From Haplomitrium mnioides (lineage: Eukaryota > Marchantiophyta > Haplomitriopsida > Calobryales): a stretch of DNA of 64,000 bases. Of this stretch, positions 46,652-58,779 are shown in pieces. Numbering within the stretch: position 1 is the first letter of the stretch; every line of letters begins with the position of its first letter. The notes under the pieces were generated by a model. That model saw only the letters and a program-made list of their open reading frames with translations. It had not been told where the DNA came from and made no database searches. Position numbers and translations under genes: made by a program. The DNA lies in the NCBI GenBank assembly GCA_049999725.1, contig JBNGIS010033853.1:204192-268191 (forward strand), written 5' to 3'.

Positions 46652-49304
46652 TGTCACTCCCTTCTCTTCTATCTTTACCCACGAAGAGCTAACTCTGAGG
46701 GAGGAGAGTGATACGGTTTAACAAGGCCTTTTATGAGATGGGCCAAGACCCCAATTTATCTCTTCTACCTACTAACAACTGTAAGATTCTTGATGGTGCA
46801 CTCGCTCAACACTAGCCCCAAGAATCGTCGCCCCCTCTTTCTCCTTACTCACCTCCTAAGGCAAGATCAAACCCACTCAGTTTTGTCTGTCTAGTGACCG
46901 ACCGCTCATGCTAGGGATCGGTTTACGACTCTACATATGTACCTCAATTCAGAGAGAAGAATGCTTACAAGACTACTCCAAAGAGCTAAACACACTCATG
47001 CATAGAAAATGTATAGAGGCCAGCTACTCCAACACCCTTAGTACTCTTACGACACTTTCTAACTTCTACTACAGCGCCTTTAATACTTATTCACCACTGT
47101 ATAATGAAGACTTTAAACATGTCTACACTACATACTCAACAGAAGCGCAGAGCGCAATCGGCCTACAACTCTAGACACCACCAACGTCTCCCACTCACAC
47201 ACACATCACCACCTAGTTTATACCCTCCATCGTAGAAGGGCTTGAATTCACTTCCATAAGCTCAAAAGAGGTCTAATTAACTTCCACCCTTGGAAGACAG
47301 TCCAACTGACTCCTGGAACACACTCCACCTAAGACCTCGATTGGGTCTTCTATGCAGTGTGCAGGCACTCACATAGCCACCCCTTGCCTTCGTTCCCCCT
47401 TGAGATGTAAACCAGCAACACCCTCTGAGTGCTACTAGGGTTGAATCCCCTGCATGAACACAAACACAGATGACCCCTAGTCCCTCCTGCCTACCTCTCA
47501 CATCACCGAGATGAGCGAACTCTCTTCTCCTTCGAGTATCGATCCACTTGTGAACGTCAGTGCACCTTGGGAGTGAGTTCACCTAGATCTCCCAAGCCTC
47601 TAGAGCCTCCCGCCGAGCGATGCTTGCCGCTCTCCAGTCCACCTCCACTCTGGTTGGGCTCCTAACGCAAGTCCACTCGCTTCAATCGAAGTGTCACTAG
47701 AATGCGTCCTTCGTTCCTTATTTTTCACCTCGCACAACCTCAACAACAACACACCGCGATCTCCTTCTCGACCTCAACGCATTTTCAACAATGCATTTGT
47801 GCATGGTCTTGTATGCATCCACACTTTTCCAATCGCACCAATGCATTGAGACGAATCACTCAATCTCAATGCATTGCCAACGACATCAATCAAGCATCAA
47901 CGCACACCCTTGTACACTTCCACATTTGTTGACTACTCCAACCCCTCACTCTTTGCAGTGAGGACTATCTATACTCCAGCTCATTTGTCTCACTTCTTTG
48001 CATGCCTTGAATCCTAACCCTTTATTCCAAAAACTTCCCCATCTGACGGTAGTGAGCGTGCCCTACCAAGATCAAACCCATACACACATCTCAAGAGATA
48101 ACAGCTACATCTAGACTGCTGATGATCGACTACTCGATGAATTGATCGGATGATGTTAGGATCGGCATCATAAAGATAAGGTCGGCCAGATCCGATTCTG
48201 TTATTCCAATGCAGACAAGATCGGCCCAATGAAGTTGGAAGCCAATGACAATAGATTTGGCCAGCACCAATGAGTTACTCCGCTGAAGAGAGGATCGGTC
48301 GTCTGACAAACACAAAAGTGGCCCAGGTCCGACAAAGAGCAAAACCTCAGCACAGGGCCAGAGAGTCATTCCCGATGAAGAGAAGATCTGTCAGATAAGT
48401 TGAACTGAAGGAGGAATGCCAAAGATCAGCCAGATCCGGTTCAGAAAAACTCCATGCTGATAAGAAAGAACAACCCGATGACGATAAGGTCGACGTGAGT
48501 TCAAATAGTTGAAGGCAAACCTTGATCCTCAACAGCAGATCCCGATTAGCATCAGCAGCTCCAATGGTCAATTCCGATAATTGACTTCTTCTAATGGAAC
48601 GTCGCTTGTCGCCATCTTCCAAGTGGAAGTTGGACCGCCACACCCATCGAAAAATTGCAACTCTGTCTCATCAATTCTCCAACTTGTCTAGACCCAATGG
48701 AAACAACAAAACTCAGATAAAAGGATGAACCCAAAAAAGAGAACCTGGAGGACTCCGATCAGACCCATTAGTAGCCGTTGGAACATAGCGTCCTCCATTC
48801 CTAGTTGTTGTCGATGCCTTCTTACTGTCGTCCCATTATCCCTTCCTTCCTTCTCATTCTATTTAATTTCACTTGCATTGAGAGCGCCTTCCCCCCTTCC
48901 CTTCCTTTGAGCCATGCCGCGACCCTAATAATCGAGAACACATATGTAGCTTCTTGCCTCGCTTGAAGCTCCTCTTTTGTCATCAAGTTATTGATTCCAT
49001 CCTCTTCCAATCTCAAGCTCTATGGGCCTGAATCTTTTCCTTGTGGCTTGTTCCATCCTTCACCTCTTGTGAGGTTCCCTTATATTCTCTAAGGAGAGTC
49101 TTCCAATTTTCCATCATCGCAATTTTAATTTCCTCATTCCAATGCCCTGCTCATTTATGGGTTGAACTATCTCCTCTCCAAATCGCCTATATTGGTTACT
49201 CCAATGCCTCTTGAATATCTCTACGCTTAGAAGTAGAGAGCTGCTCCGATGATGCTTCGTGATTTCTCTAGTTTTTCAGTAGTGCCTCAAATCACCGACT
49301 CATA
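46652..49304 (-). mobile_element. A-family solo LTR with GATTT target-site duplication
   Basis: The + strand starts TGTCACTCCC and ends gtgcctcaaatcaccgactcata, which on the minus strand aligns with the A-family start (TATGAGTCGGTGATTTGAGGCACTA against TGTGAGCCAATGACATGGGGCACTA), TG having become TA. GATTT flanks both sides (46,647-46,651 and 49,305-49,309). The unique part (47,270-47,680) aligns with A2's LTRs, and 48,130-48,640 holds a decayed version of the short tandem repeats (gatcggcc words). It is 2,653 bp and older than the other A copies. Confidence 0.82.
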
Positions 49305-49629
49305 GATTTGTATTTTGAAGATTAAAAATAAAAAGCTTTAAGAAAACATTTAAAAATGACTACATTTCTTTACCATGTTTTTTCAATATTCTATTTGCTG
49401 ATCCAACCATAATGTAATATTTTTCTTTTTATCTATTTTTTGCCAATTATTTAACTTTCAAGTTTTTCCAAAATAAAATAGTTATTTGACTAAACCAATT
49501 TTTGGGTTCAAAATATTTTCTTTGGATAACAACTTTTGTAACTATAAAAAGATATCATTTTTGAAGCCAAAATTTAAATAAAAAAGTTTTCAACTCAAAA
49601 TACAATTGGAACTCACTATGAGCTCAAAA
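49305..49629. other. AT-rich spacer
   Basis: About 320 bases, very A/T-rich, with no coding signal and no LTR recognised. Confidence 0.5.
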
Positions 49630-51480
49630 TTTCAAAGTGGCGGTTGTAAGATGATCAACATATATGATATTTTGCATCAATTAAGTGGCAAATAAGTGTT
49701 TTCTAAACTAGATATTTGAAAAAAACTATTAGAAAATTCTTATCAAACCCAATGATGTGCAAAAGACAAATTTTCACACAAAGTGTAGATATTTTGAGTG
49801 GAAATTTCACATTTAGCCTCACGAATACCTCAACGATATTCATGGATCAAATGCGACAACTTTTTGATATACTATTGAGATAGTTAGTTTTGGTGTTCTT
49901 GGATAATATCTTTGTCTTTAGTAAAATTGAAGCTCAACATCACAATCATCTCAAAAAAGTACTCCAAATATTGTGCAATCGGAGGTTTTACTTAAAGAGT
50001 TCTAAGTGTGAACTTTTGAAGAAAAAGGTGAAATTCCTAGGATATAAAGTGTCTATGGATAGTATCAAAATGGAGCAAAGAAAATAAAAGCTATTATAGA
50101 GTAACCAATGCCAAATGATGTAAATGATGTTCAAGACTTTAGTGGATTGATAAGTTCTTATCAAAAATTCACCCACTACTATACTCATATTGTTGCACCA
50201 CTTACACTATGGCTAGTTAAAGAGACAAAGTTTCAATGTAGTGCCAAAGGTCAATGTTATTTCAACCACTCAACGATGTGATCTTTTCTCATCTATTTCT
50301 ACAACCATTTGATCAAAATGCACATTTCATAGCTTGTTTGGATACCTTTAATTTTTATATTGGAGTAATATTACAATAAGAGATTGAGAATGGACTTCAT
50401 CTAATTGCTTTTACATCATATCAATTACATATCGTTGAGAAAACATTTTCTGCAAGTGATAGAGAGCGACTTACAATGGTTTATGCTACTATGTTTTGAA
50501 GACCCTGCCTTTTGGAAAACATACGTTTATGCACATTGACTACAAACCTTTGTTGTCAAAAATTCACTAAGAAAATATGAAAAGTTTTCATCTTCAATAG
50601 TAGTATCAATTACAACTCTTTGATATTGATTGAATACTAATATTAGAGCCACCAGATATTAGCAAAATACATCGTGATAATATACCTAGTGATGTCTATT
50701 GGTTAAAACTAGAAGAAGATGTCTTTTTCAATCTTGTATGGACACGACTGGTGGCAAAAGATAATGAGCACTCTAGTTTTTTATTAGAGATGGAATTTTA
50801 CATCAATATCATCCGATATATGTTCTACAAGATGCAATACTTTGTATAGCCTATTTATGAAAAGCATATGACATTCCAATCTCAAGGAATCTTAAAGTAG
50901 AAAAGACTATAGAGCTACTTCATTGCAATTGATGGTGGTCAAACTTAGCTTAAGGCATTCAAGGTTTTGTTAGTTCTTGTAAACGATGTGAGAAACTCAA
51001 AGTTTGAAATCAAAAACTTGTTGGAGCTCTTGAGCCACTACCAATTTCTCCTACTCGTTGGGAAGATGTGAGTTTGTATCTTGTCATTTCACTTTTAACT
51101 ATGGTTCTTGTGTTTGACTTTCAAGCTAATTCTAGTAAAGTAGTATAATGTCACTTTTAGAGTTGAAGTGGGATAAGTTTACTTACTATTGAAGGTACTT
51201 TTAGAGAAGTAGAATACAATACCATTTAGGGTTGAAAGTGAAAGACAACTTCTTTTCAAGTATAAATAGAATTCATTCATTTCCAAACTTCTCATTCTAC
51301 GTTTACTCTCAACTTATTTGAGCCTTTACTTGTGCACTATTTGTAGGATCGACTTTCTTGGCATTTGGTTGATTGCTTGCTATATTTTGGTTGAATAACT
51401 CTATTAGAGTTATCTTTTAGTTGTTACTCATTGGTAATAATTCTTTGAGTTATTTTAAAAAGGGTTTCCAAAAGAAAATG
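49630..51480 (+). mobile_element. Element D2: chromovirus-like remnant
   Basis: Decayed pol in forward orientation: RT from about 49,650 with FLDNIFVFSK (second Asp to Asn) and SKCELLKKKVKFLGYKVS (49,890-50,087). RNase H follows with DTFNFYIGVIL and SASDRERLTMVY (50,330-50,490). The integrase zinc-binding part comes next (FVSSCKRCEKLKV and LEPLPISPTRWED, 50,960-51,070). An LTR related to D follows at once, so most of the integrase is deleted. No 5' LTR or gag was found. Confidence 0.75.
51139..51480 (+). repeat. D-type 3' LTR of D2
   Basis: Shares with D the words tcacttttagagtt, gtataaatagaa (TATA box near 51,262), ttggttgaataactctattagagtta. It is shorter than D's LTR and its right end is approximate. 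Confidence 0.7.
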
Positions 51481-53910
51481 CAATAAAAAAAATCTAGTGA
51501 ACATACAAGCTAGTACACATGCTTGTTGAAAAAGTGCAATATAAAAATGTAGTGAAAAAACGTGCAATCACTCATGCTTGTGGAGATAAACTATATCCCA
51601 AACATTGTTTTATTGATACTAGAAGAGTGGTGTAATCTAGCTTTCTTCTCTTACTAGTTTGATTCAACCACATATTTCTCCCAACATCCAAACTTAAACT
51701 TAGAAGCAAACTTATTGAGAGTGAATTCTATCTCAAGTATTCTGGCTTGTCTTAGCTCAAAGTTGAATGTCAATTCTATGTCAAATAATCAACTTATCTC
51801 ATCTAACTATCTACTAAACATGAGAAGTTCATCGATAGTCTTATTTATTTATTCAATAATGAAATACTTGTAGATTATTTGTACTCTTATGTAAGTGTAC
51901 CTTTCCAATGCACAATAATAATTTATTATATGGTGCTAATAAGTGCTTTCCAACTATCAACTAATAATCTACTTACTTTTGATTTTATATCTTACCAACT
52001 ATCAACTAAGAAGATGCCTACATATAAATCTTTGTCAATATATTAAGCAAGTTTAAATGAAAAGATACAAGATCTATGCAATAGTACTTCATGAGCTTTA
52101 TATGCTTCATCTAGACATTGTTTTCAAGAGATGCTTTGAGTGTAATATAACTTGCAAGGGTTTTTCTTGTGACTTGAAAATACACTAAGTGGAGTACTAA
52201 AAAAGCTTCTAAGTTTGAAAAATCATGAAAGTTCTTTGGTATGGAGGTTATGTTTGCACATGTCCCTAGACTCTACAAAAATCTGCATTTTGAGAAGTGG
52301 TAGCAAAGGAAGTAACTTCAATCAATGACAATAAAAATAGTAATAAAGTGCATGTTAAGAGATAAACTAATAAGAAGTGCTTTCTTACTACATGTCAAAA
52401 GCACATTGAAAGTTTACCTACCAGAATATTTATGATGGATTACAAGAAACATCAACACACAACTTCTTCTCACAAGTACCAAATTCATACAAGTCCTTTC
52501 ATTTCATGTGTCAACTTTTTCTCTTTCCTTTTCCAATCACATTTTTAGTTATGTAATATATTGTCCAATGTCAACCATGTTTGTAAATACTTCTCCTAAT
52601 TATTTAAAAGAGAAGACCATCCACACTTTCTTTTGCCCTATGTATATTAATTTCAACCCACTTAGTCAACTAAGCGAAAAGTTCTTTCAACGCTTTCTAT
52701 GAACACAAACTAGATTCTTTAGTACTTGTTTACAAAAGCCATACATTCAAATTCCTTCTTTCAACCAATTAATCTAAAATCTTGTACATCTATATAGGTC
52801 TTTCAAAAGTTGTAACTAAAACTATATGAATAGTATTTACTTTAACCATGGTAAACACAAGTTTGTTTTTTCATACAAGTGGGTAAAAGTAACAAGTGGG
52901 TAAAAGTAATGCATGCAATGCAATGAAGTCCAAGAGGGACATTGGGAACAAAGACTATTTCTTCTTACATCATCTTGTCTTTCAAAAGTGGGTCTACACA
53001 CAAATTGGTTCCCTTGTAAAAACAAAAGAAGTCACTCACTCAACCAAGACTTTGGTCCATCCTCATATAATAACTGTTTTCTTCTCAAACAGTCATTTCT
53101 CATCTTCATCATTTCATCTCATGTCATCTGATGTGCACATGTGAATTCAGTCTACAGCATACATCTGTTTTGTTTGTTTCAATGAGAAGGAAGTGGAGAT
53201 TCTGCTAGTTCACACTTGCATCCCACTCTTTGGACCCAGATATGACGAATGAGAGAGAGATGCCCACATTTCTTTTCCTTTCCTTTCACCAATCCTTTCC
53301 ATACATTTGCATATACAAATCTCAACCTTCCTTCCACCATTTGTGAGTTCAGTGGCCAGATGAATCTCAGTACATTGTTTTCATTGTAGTCTTGTCTAGT
53401 CTGTACTAACTTTCGTCATCTCAATTTAGTCCCCACCCAAGTGAACTTTGGAGATTCTCGTATCTTTGGAGATTCTCCCTTGTATACTCTTAGATTTCTT
53501 GGTACTCATCATTTTAAAGGAAGGTAGGTGGGATGCAGAATGCTACAGGCATTGTAGCTGAAGAGATTGGTTTCAAGTTCTTGCAAATGTCTCCCCTAGT
53601 GACAGGTGTGTCAAAGACTCTGAGTTTAGAGAGAATCTGAGATTGAAGACACAATGGCATATAAGGAGTTGCAACCACAGTGGATGCCTAGAAATGGGGA
53701 TGGAACGATAAAAGAAAAGGGACTGCAATTATGTCGAAGCTTTTAGAAGGAACTCAGTGAACAGCAGATACTGACTATCCACTCATGCAGTTGCTTGCCA
53801 CATAGAATAAGTCAATGAGATTAACATGACTGAAATCAACCCAAACTACATACAATTATAAGGGGACAGTTCCTTAGCACTGTTGGAAGGGGATTGTTGT
53901 GGAAAATAGA
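51481..53910. other. AT-rich intergenic DNA, no gene recognised
   Basis: 2.4 kb with only short ORFs. Between 52,840 and 52,920 there is a short direct repeat (aagtgggtaaaagtaa twice). The right part probably includes the 3' flank of the kelch locus. Confidence 0.5.
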
Positions 53911-53914
53911 CGAG

Positions 53915-54300
53915 GGGCTGTTGACAATCGGAATCAGTGAGGAGTATCGTTTTTTTACGGTATCAATTTTTCTCAAGCCTGGGAGTCAGTTGGCGTTGCT
54001 TAGTTCCTCCAATGAGTTTACTTTCGGTGGGCTTTGGTTCTGATACTCCATCGAATCTTTCTTTCTTCAGGAGCAATCTGGTGAAAGAAAGAGTAAACGT
54101 CAGTTAGTAGCATAATTTATGAACACACAGGAAGAAAAGGCTGAAAACAACTGATGCGTGTGTCTGTTGGTGTAGCAGCCTACTGTGACAGATACTACGA
54201 AAAAATACTTACATATCCGCCTCTTCTGTTTGTCTGTCGGTGTCAACCAGACCAAATTCATGGGCAACAGCTCTGATCTCCGTTGTGTTTTCATCTCCAC
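53915..54300 (-). pseudogene. Duplicated, diverged copy of kelch-gene exons 5 and 6
   Basis: On the minus strand, HEFGLVDTDRQTEEAD with donor gtaagt (exon end 54,213) corresponds to NDFGLLNFEVTRT of exon 5. After a 136-base intron, the exon starting at 54,077 (attgctcctgaagaaagaaag) corresponds to exon 6 (atatctcctgaggagagaaag). The intron end also matches. The offset is about 0.83 kb. The homologous frame of the second exon stops after 19 codons, while another frame stays open to a stop at 53,963. It could be a dead duplicate or an alternative 3' end. Confidence 0.6.
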
Positions 54301-54348
54301 GTAGCTTGCTCAGCATGTGGTGTGTGATCGCTGACTCCTTCACTCACC

Positions 54349-56582
54349 TTATGCTCTCTCACCAGCTTGTGGAGTCATCCGAAGGCGCCTTCCAGGCCCC
54401 TTTCTCATGTTGTGGTATCGACTGATTTTTCGAGTCCCTTGTTCAGCTTGAACTGTTTCCGATATTCCAGTCGCAGGCTGAGACTGTTGTGTCTCTGGAA
54501 CTGTCTCCGATGCTTCTGCCCTATGCTCAGACGGTTGTATCCCTGACACAACCCTCCCAAGGCTGAGATAGTCTGATGGAATGGAGGGATTCCATTTGAA
54601 TCTCGCCAAACGTGTTGGACGATCATCTGAGAATATAGAACAAGTATATGTGAGTATATCTCAAACGTAGACTACGGATACTTCATTTCACTTCGACACT
54701 CATGAGACACAGAGAGTTCAATACCATTGCTGATTGGTACTCTTGACGGAAATCGGCCAGGAGAAACCACTTGACAATCCGAGTCAGATGAGGAATCTCG
54801 TTTATGTTTACCAAGCTCCTCAATTAGAGGCAAGCATTCTAATTCCCGTTGAGGCGGGCAGAAGGTCAGGATTGCTTCTAATCTTTCATAAAACTTTCTC
54901 TCCTCAGGAGATATCTAAAGAGACAAAACAGTGAAAGTCAGTTAGTAAAAACATCTCAAAAACTGTGAAATGAATGTAATGCTAGCATGCAAAACTTGTG
55001 GGTAATGGATTCTACGGGAAACGTTGGTTTACTTTACCACAGTAAAGAATGTGAATGGACTGTCAACTCCCCTATCAGCAGTTCTCGTGACTTCAAAATT
55101 TAACAGACCAAAGTCATTCAAAACTTGTTGTCTACTTCCACACCTGTGCATACAGAATGAATGCATGCACTTAGTTAACGATGCCTACAATGAAACTATC
55201 ATAGAAAATAACAAATTAAAGTTGGAGTTCTTACTCACCCGCCAAATAATACAACTCTGTCATCGCATTCCACAGTGAACGCATGCCCGACTCTTGCGCG
55301 TGGAGGAACATTCTTCATTATTACCAACTTCCATGCTAGCAAGCGATATTCTACTGTAACCTCCCATGCATCAGAGAATATGACACCTGATTGCATGTTC
55401 CCGTTGAACATAATAATCTACACACAACACACAAAAGTAGAAATAATTTGTTTAGATTCTACAGCACGCACAGAAACTAGCGTGCTTTTGACAAGCGTAA
55501 TGTCAAACTTGACAATAATATGAAAACTACTCACACGTCTGCCGGTGTCAATCACTTGATACGGGGCCCAGTTCAATGACACCAAGTTCTCGGGTAACCA
55601 CACCTGAATGCGTAGATCTAGTGAGTTACATGACATTACCTTTGTTGAATGTACATTGAAAGCAATAGACAAAATCATGAGGAGGTGGGTGTTCTTGCCT
55701 CGCGCCACGAGTTGGTGACCAAGTCGTAAATCTGTACTTCATTCAAAAACACGTTATTTCTTGTTCCACCACACACAATAATATAGCCGTGTGAAACAAC
55801 GGTAGAATGACCCTCTCTGCCTAGAGGTCTGTTTCTGACATTCTCTGGACGAGTCCAATAGATAGACTGAGGGTCGTTCAATCCAAGCATGTAAACGTCT
55901 CCATCGTAGCACTCTGGGCCACTGTCATTATTTCCTCGTCCTCCATACACAAAAATCTTGTTTCCAGGAAGAACGGTAGCGGTGTGTTTATGGCGAGGTG
56001 AGGGTGGAGTTCCCACTGTGGAGAACGTTGCATTTTTCCATTGTTGCGTGAGAAGGTTGCAACAATGCAGATCGTTCACCATGATGGTTCTCATGTACAT
56101 TCCAAAACTCCCTCCGAAAATCCAGAGGTCATTATTTACTACAACTGCACTGTGATAGGCTTTTATTCCAGGTGTAGGGCCTGTTGTGGGCATCACCCTC
56201 CAGTGGAAATATTTGAGAGTCACTTGAATGATTTGGTCGTTTGACAGAGAGTAATCGTTCAAACCAAGGCCCTGCAAATTCTGCGTTAGAAAGGAAATGA
56301 CAACGCTCAAACAGAAAACAAGGAGCCCGTACAACGTAGTTTCCTAAGAGTGTTGTAGTGTTTTCATTGGCACCAAGGCCCCGTACATTCTGGGTTTGTG
56401 AGGAAGTGATTTGCTGGAAAGAAAGCGAGGGGCACCATGAAAGGCAAGATTACAAGAGAATGGAGGATTACCCCGTAGATGTAGAGGAAATCGCGGTAGG
56501 CGCTGATCGAATGACCCCTTCTTGCTGGCAACGCATGCTCGAACGGCAGCGGATAGGACCAAGTCCCAACCAGGTTCGCCAT
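54349..56582 (-). CDS. Kelch-repeat (six-bladed propeller) protein, seven coding exons
   Basis: Proposed exons, 5' to 3': 56,582-56,472; 56,271-55,699; 55,603-55,535; 55,417-55,239; 55,143-55,038; 54,914-54,725; 54,626-54,349 (TAA at 54,349-54,351). The joined length is 1,506 bases, 501 aa, with phase kept at every junction. Introns are 200, 95, 117, 95, 123 and 98 bases; all are GT-AG except the second, which is GC-AG. Six kelch-type strands end in Gly pairs or equivalents near residues 38, 91, 148, 206, 257 (FNGN) and 311; examples are AYHSAVVVNNDLWIFGG and REGHSTVVSHGYIIVCGG. After the propeller come a short charged helix-like segment (EERKFYERLEAIL) and a hydrophilic Gln/Arg-rich tail. 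No F-box, BTB or membrane segment is seen. Kelch propellers bind partner proteins; the partner is unknown. The start Met is in a good context (gagagaATGG). Confidence 0.85.
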
Positions 56583-56717
56583 TCTCTCTTCTCTTCTCTT
56601 CTATTCGTTGCGAGCAAGCGAAACACCGAATGAATGACGAAGCCATGCACAACGCTGCTGTTATATCGCAGTGCTGCAGCCCCGACTTCTCAGAATTGAA
56701 GCACGGGTAGGCCGTAA
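56583..56717 (-). promoter_or_regulatory. 5' flank and probable 5' UTR of the kelch gene
   Basis: Read on the minus strand, an AG-rich run (gaagagaagagaagagaga) directly precedes the ATG, a common look for a plant 5' UTR. gatataac about 80 bases upstream is a weak TATA candidate. No other element can be supported. A minisatellite begins immediately beyond. Confidence 0.4.
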
Positions 56718-56885
56718 ATGGCAACCCTCCCGCCCGGACCTGCAGGTCGCAAATGGCAACCCTCCTGCAGACCTGCAGGTCGCAAACTTATAGGTCCCAA
56801 ATGGCAACCCTCCTGCAGACCTGTAGGTCACAAATGGCAGCCCTCCTGCAGACCTGTAGGTAGCAATCGTCTGGGTAGGTCTCAA
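56718..56885. repeat. GC-rich minisatellite (about 33-base unit)
   Basis: Four to five units of ggtcgcaaatggcaaccctcctgcagacctgcag type, the third with a short insertion (aaacttatag). It starts about 135 bases upstream of the kelch start codon. The unit includes the palindrome ctgcag. Confidence 0.85.
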
Positions 56886-58340
56886 ATGGCAGCGGTAGCA
56901 GGGAGGAAGGAGGAGAAGGGACAGCTTCATTGTGACGGACAGGCCAGCTGGATTGTACGGACGGTTCTTCCTATTCTTTAACTTTCGCAAGTTCGTTCTT
57001 TACACTAGATCACTAACCCTAGTTGTATTTTAACCTGACGAGAAGCTCTTTTCTAACCTGATCAAAAGTCTCCTACAGCACTTGTGGATTGATTTGGCTG
57101 AAGAGATTTTCCTATTGTTATTAGACCTGCTCTCTTATTTTAATAGTAGTTTCAGAACATACAAAACAAAAGAAGTTCTGCTTTGGATTTTTGTTCTCAA
57201 CTCTTCATTTCGTATTTCAAGATTAACTTAACTGCCCATTAGTCCATTACTTTGACGATTAGTGCAGGTTAGCCCTATGGTGACTGTGAAGACTCGGTTA
57301 AGTGCCTGTTTAGTATTCCCATAACTTTGAAGATTAACATAAGTGCCTGCTAATTGCTTCCCGTGGATTTCCTTCCGGTGGTTGGGATGCTTGCCTTCCG
57401 AAATCCAAATCTGAGAAGGGACAGAAAAGTAGACGCACAGAAGCGACCTGAGTTGTATTTCAGACCACAAAATATGTCAGATAGAAACTACGCAGGGCAG
57501 ATTCTAGAGCCCAATGCAATCCTTGCAATCTTAGTTTTCATTTGAAGGCGGCTCCGACTCTTCCACGGTCTGTGGCAGTTTCTTCTTCATTCAGTTATCA
57601 TACTCAGATGCTCCTACTTCTGAACAGTACCATGTCGCTGGGGCAAGATCCGTCACTGGGACTACTTACTTGGTTCTAGTATTGATAACCCAGAATTACT
57701 TCGAGAAAGCTAGAAGCAAATGTGTTTAACACCTGACGTGAGATGCTCAAACTCCAGGGAAGGGGACAGCGTTTGGATGAACAGATCCGTTGAAGAGTGT
57801 ACAACGTAATGAGAGCTTGTAAAGACACCAGAGCATAACCCGGTGGATGTACGAGTTCCTTTGGCGACTCACCAAAGAAAGTGGACCTTCTTGGAAGAGA
57901 GTGTGGGGGTGCTGAGGGTAGAGGTAGGTCGAAAAGAGAATCGTGAATTCCAAAGTAGCAAGCAAATGAAGTGAAAAAGGAAGGACGTGAAGTAGGCTCA
58001 GTTTCGTACAGGGCAGGAAGACAGGTCTAATCAGCAAAAGGCTACGGTGGTCCCCTCCTTATGCTTTAGGCGGCTGAAGCGTAATGACAAGGGCAAGTGG
58101 AGGATTAAGAAGGGACAAAAGAAAGAGGGGGTATGTAGCCGATTGGCCTCTCTATGATCAATCTCCATCTGCTTCGCTTTCAGATCCTGACTGGGTACTC
58201 TTCTCCTTTGTCTTTAGAGGAAGCTTTGATGAAAGTTGAAGGAATAGCAATGAGATTTTGAACAAGGGAATGAGTGGGTGATTGTGAGACACAGCTCTTC
58301 TTCACTGTTCTCTGCTGTGCTGGCATATACAAATTGGTGT
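56886..58340. other. Intergenic DNA, no gene recognised
   Basis: About 1.45 kb upstream of the kelch gene with only short ORFs and no domain signal. Two imperfect copies of a segment like acttTGAcgATTAgtgcaggtta / actttgaagattaacataagtgcc occur at 57,248 and 57,322. Confidence 0.5.
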
Positions 58341-58344
58341 GTCA

Positions 58345-58530
58345 ATGCATCAACACCGCTCATCTCATCTACTTCAACAAACAATGCATCACCACCGCTC
58401 ATCTCATCTCATCTACTTCAACAAGCAATGCATCACCACCGCTCATCTCATCTCATCTCATCTACTTCAACAAACAATGAATCACCACCACTCATCTCAT
58501 CTCATCTACTTCAACAAACAACTCCTCTCA
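58345..58530. repeat. Minisatellite with nested (CATCT)n
   Basis: Four units of catcaccaccgctcatctcatctacttcaacaaacaatg, differing mainly in the number of inner CATCT pentamers. Unit length therefore varies, about 41-51 bases. The ORFs at 58,274-58,616 read through it in several frames and are not genes. Confidence 0.88.
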
Positions 58531-58779
58531 ATAACGTGCAATTTTGGTCCTCTCATGTTGCAATTCTATTAGATATTTCTTTTGTAGCCTACCTTGAATA
58601 TAAAGCTAGTGGCTAGGTTATGACCCCAACAGAATATCTAGAAATACGAATCAGCTCCTTTTCCCAATCATGCTTACAAGCAAAACGATCTCACTTTTAA
58701 GTTGACTTTACAAATAAAATAAAAGTTCAAACACTTGATGTAATGTCATATTCACACAACTCTCCAAACAATCACTTTG

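Noticed and set aside
55675-56334. 219-codon ORF read as a secreted kelch protein
   Set aside because: Its first 21 codons are intronic and its last ten extend past a splice donor; the spliced model keeps phase at every junction and completes the first kelch strand.
58274-58616. His/Ser-rich ORFs in three frames
   Set aside because: All three frames are open only because the minisatellite units lack stops.
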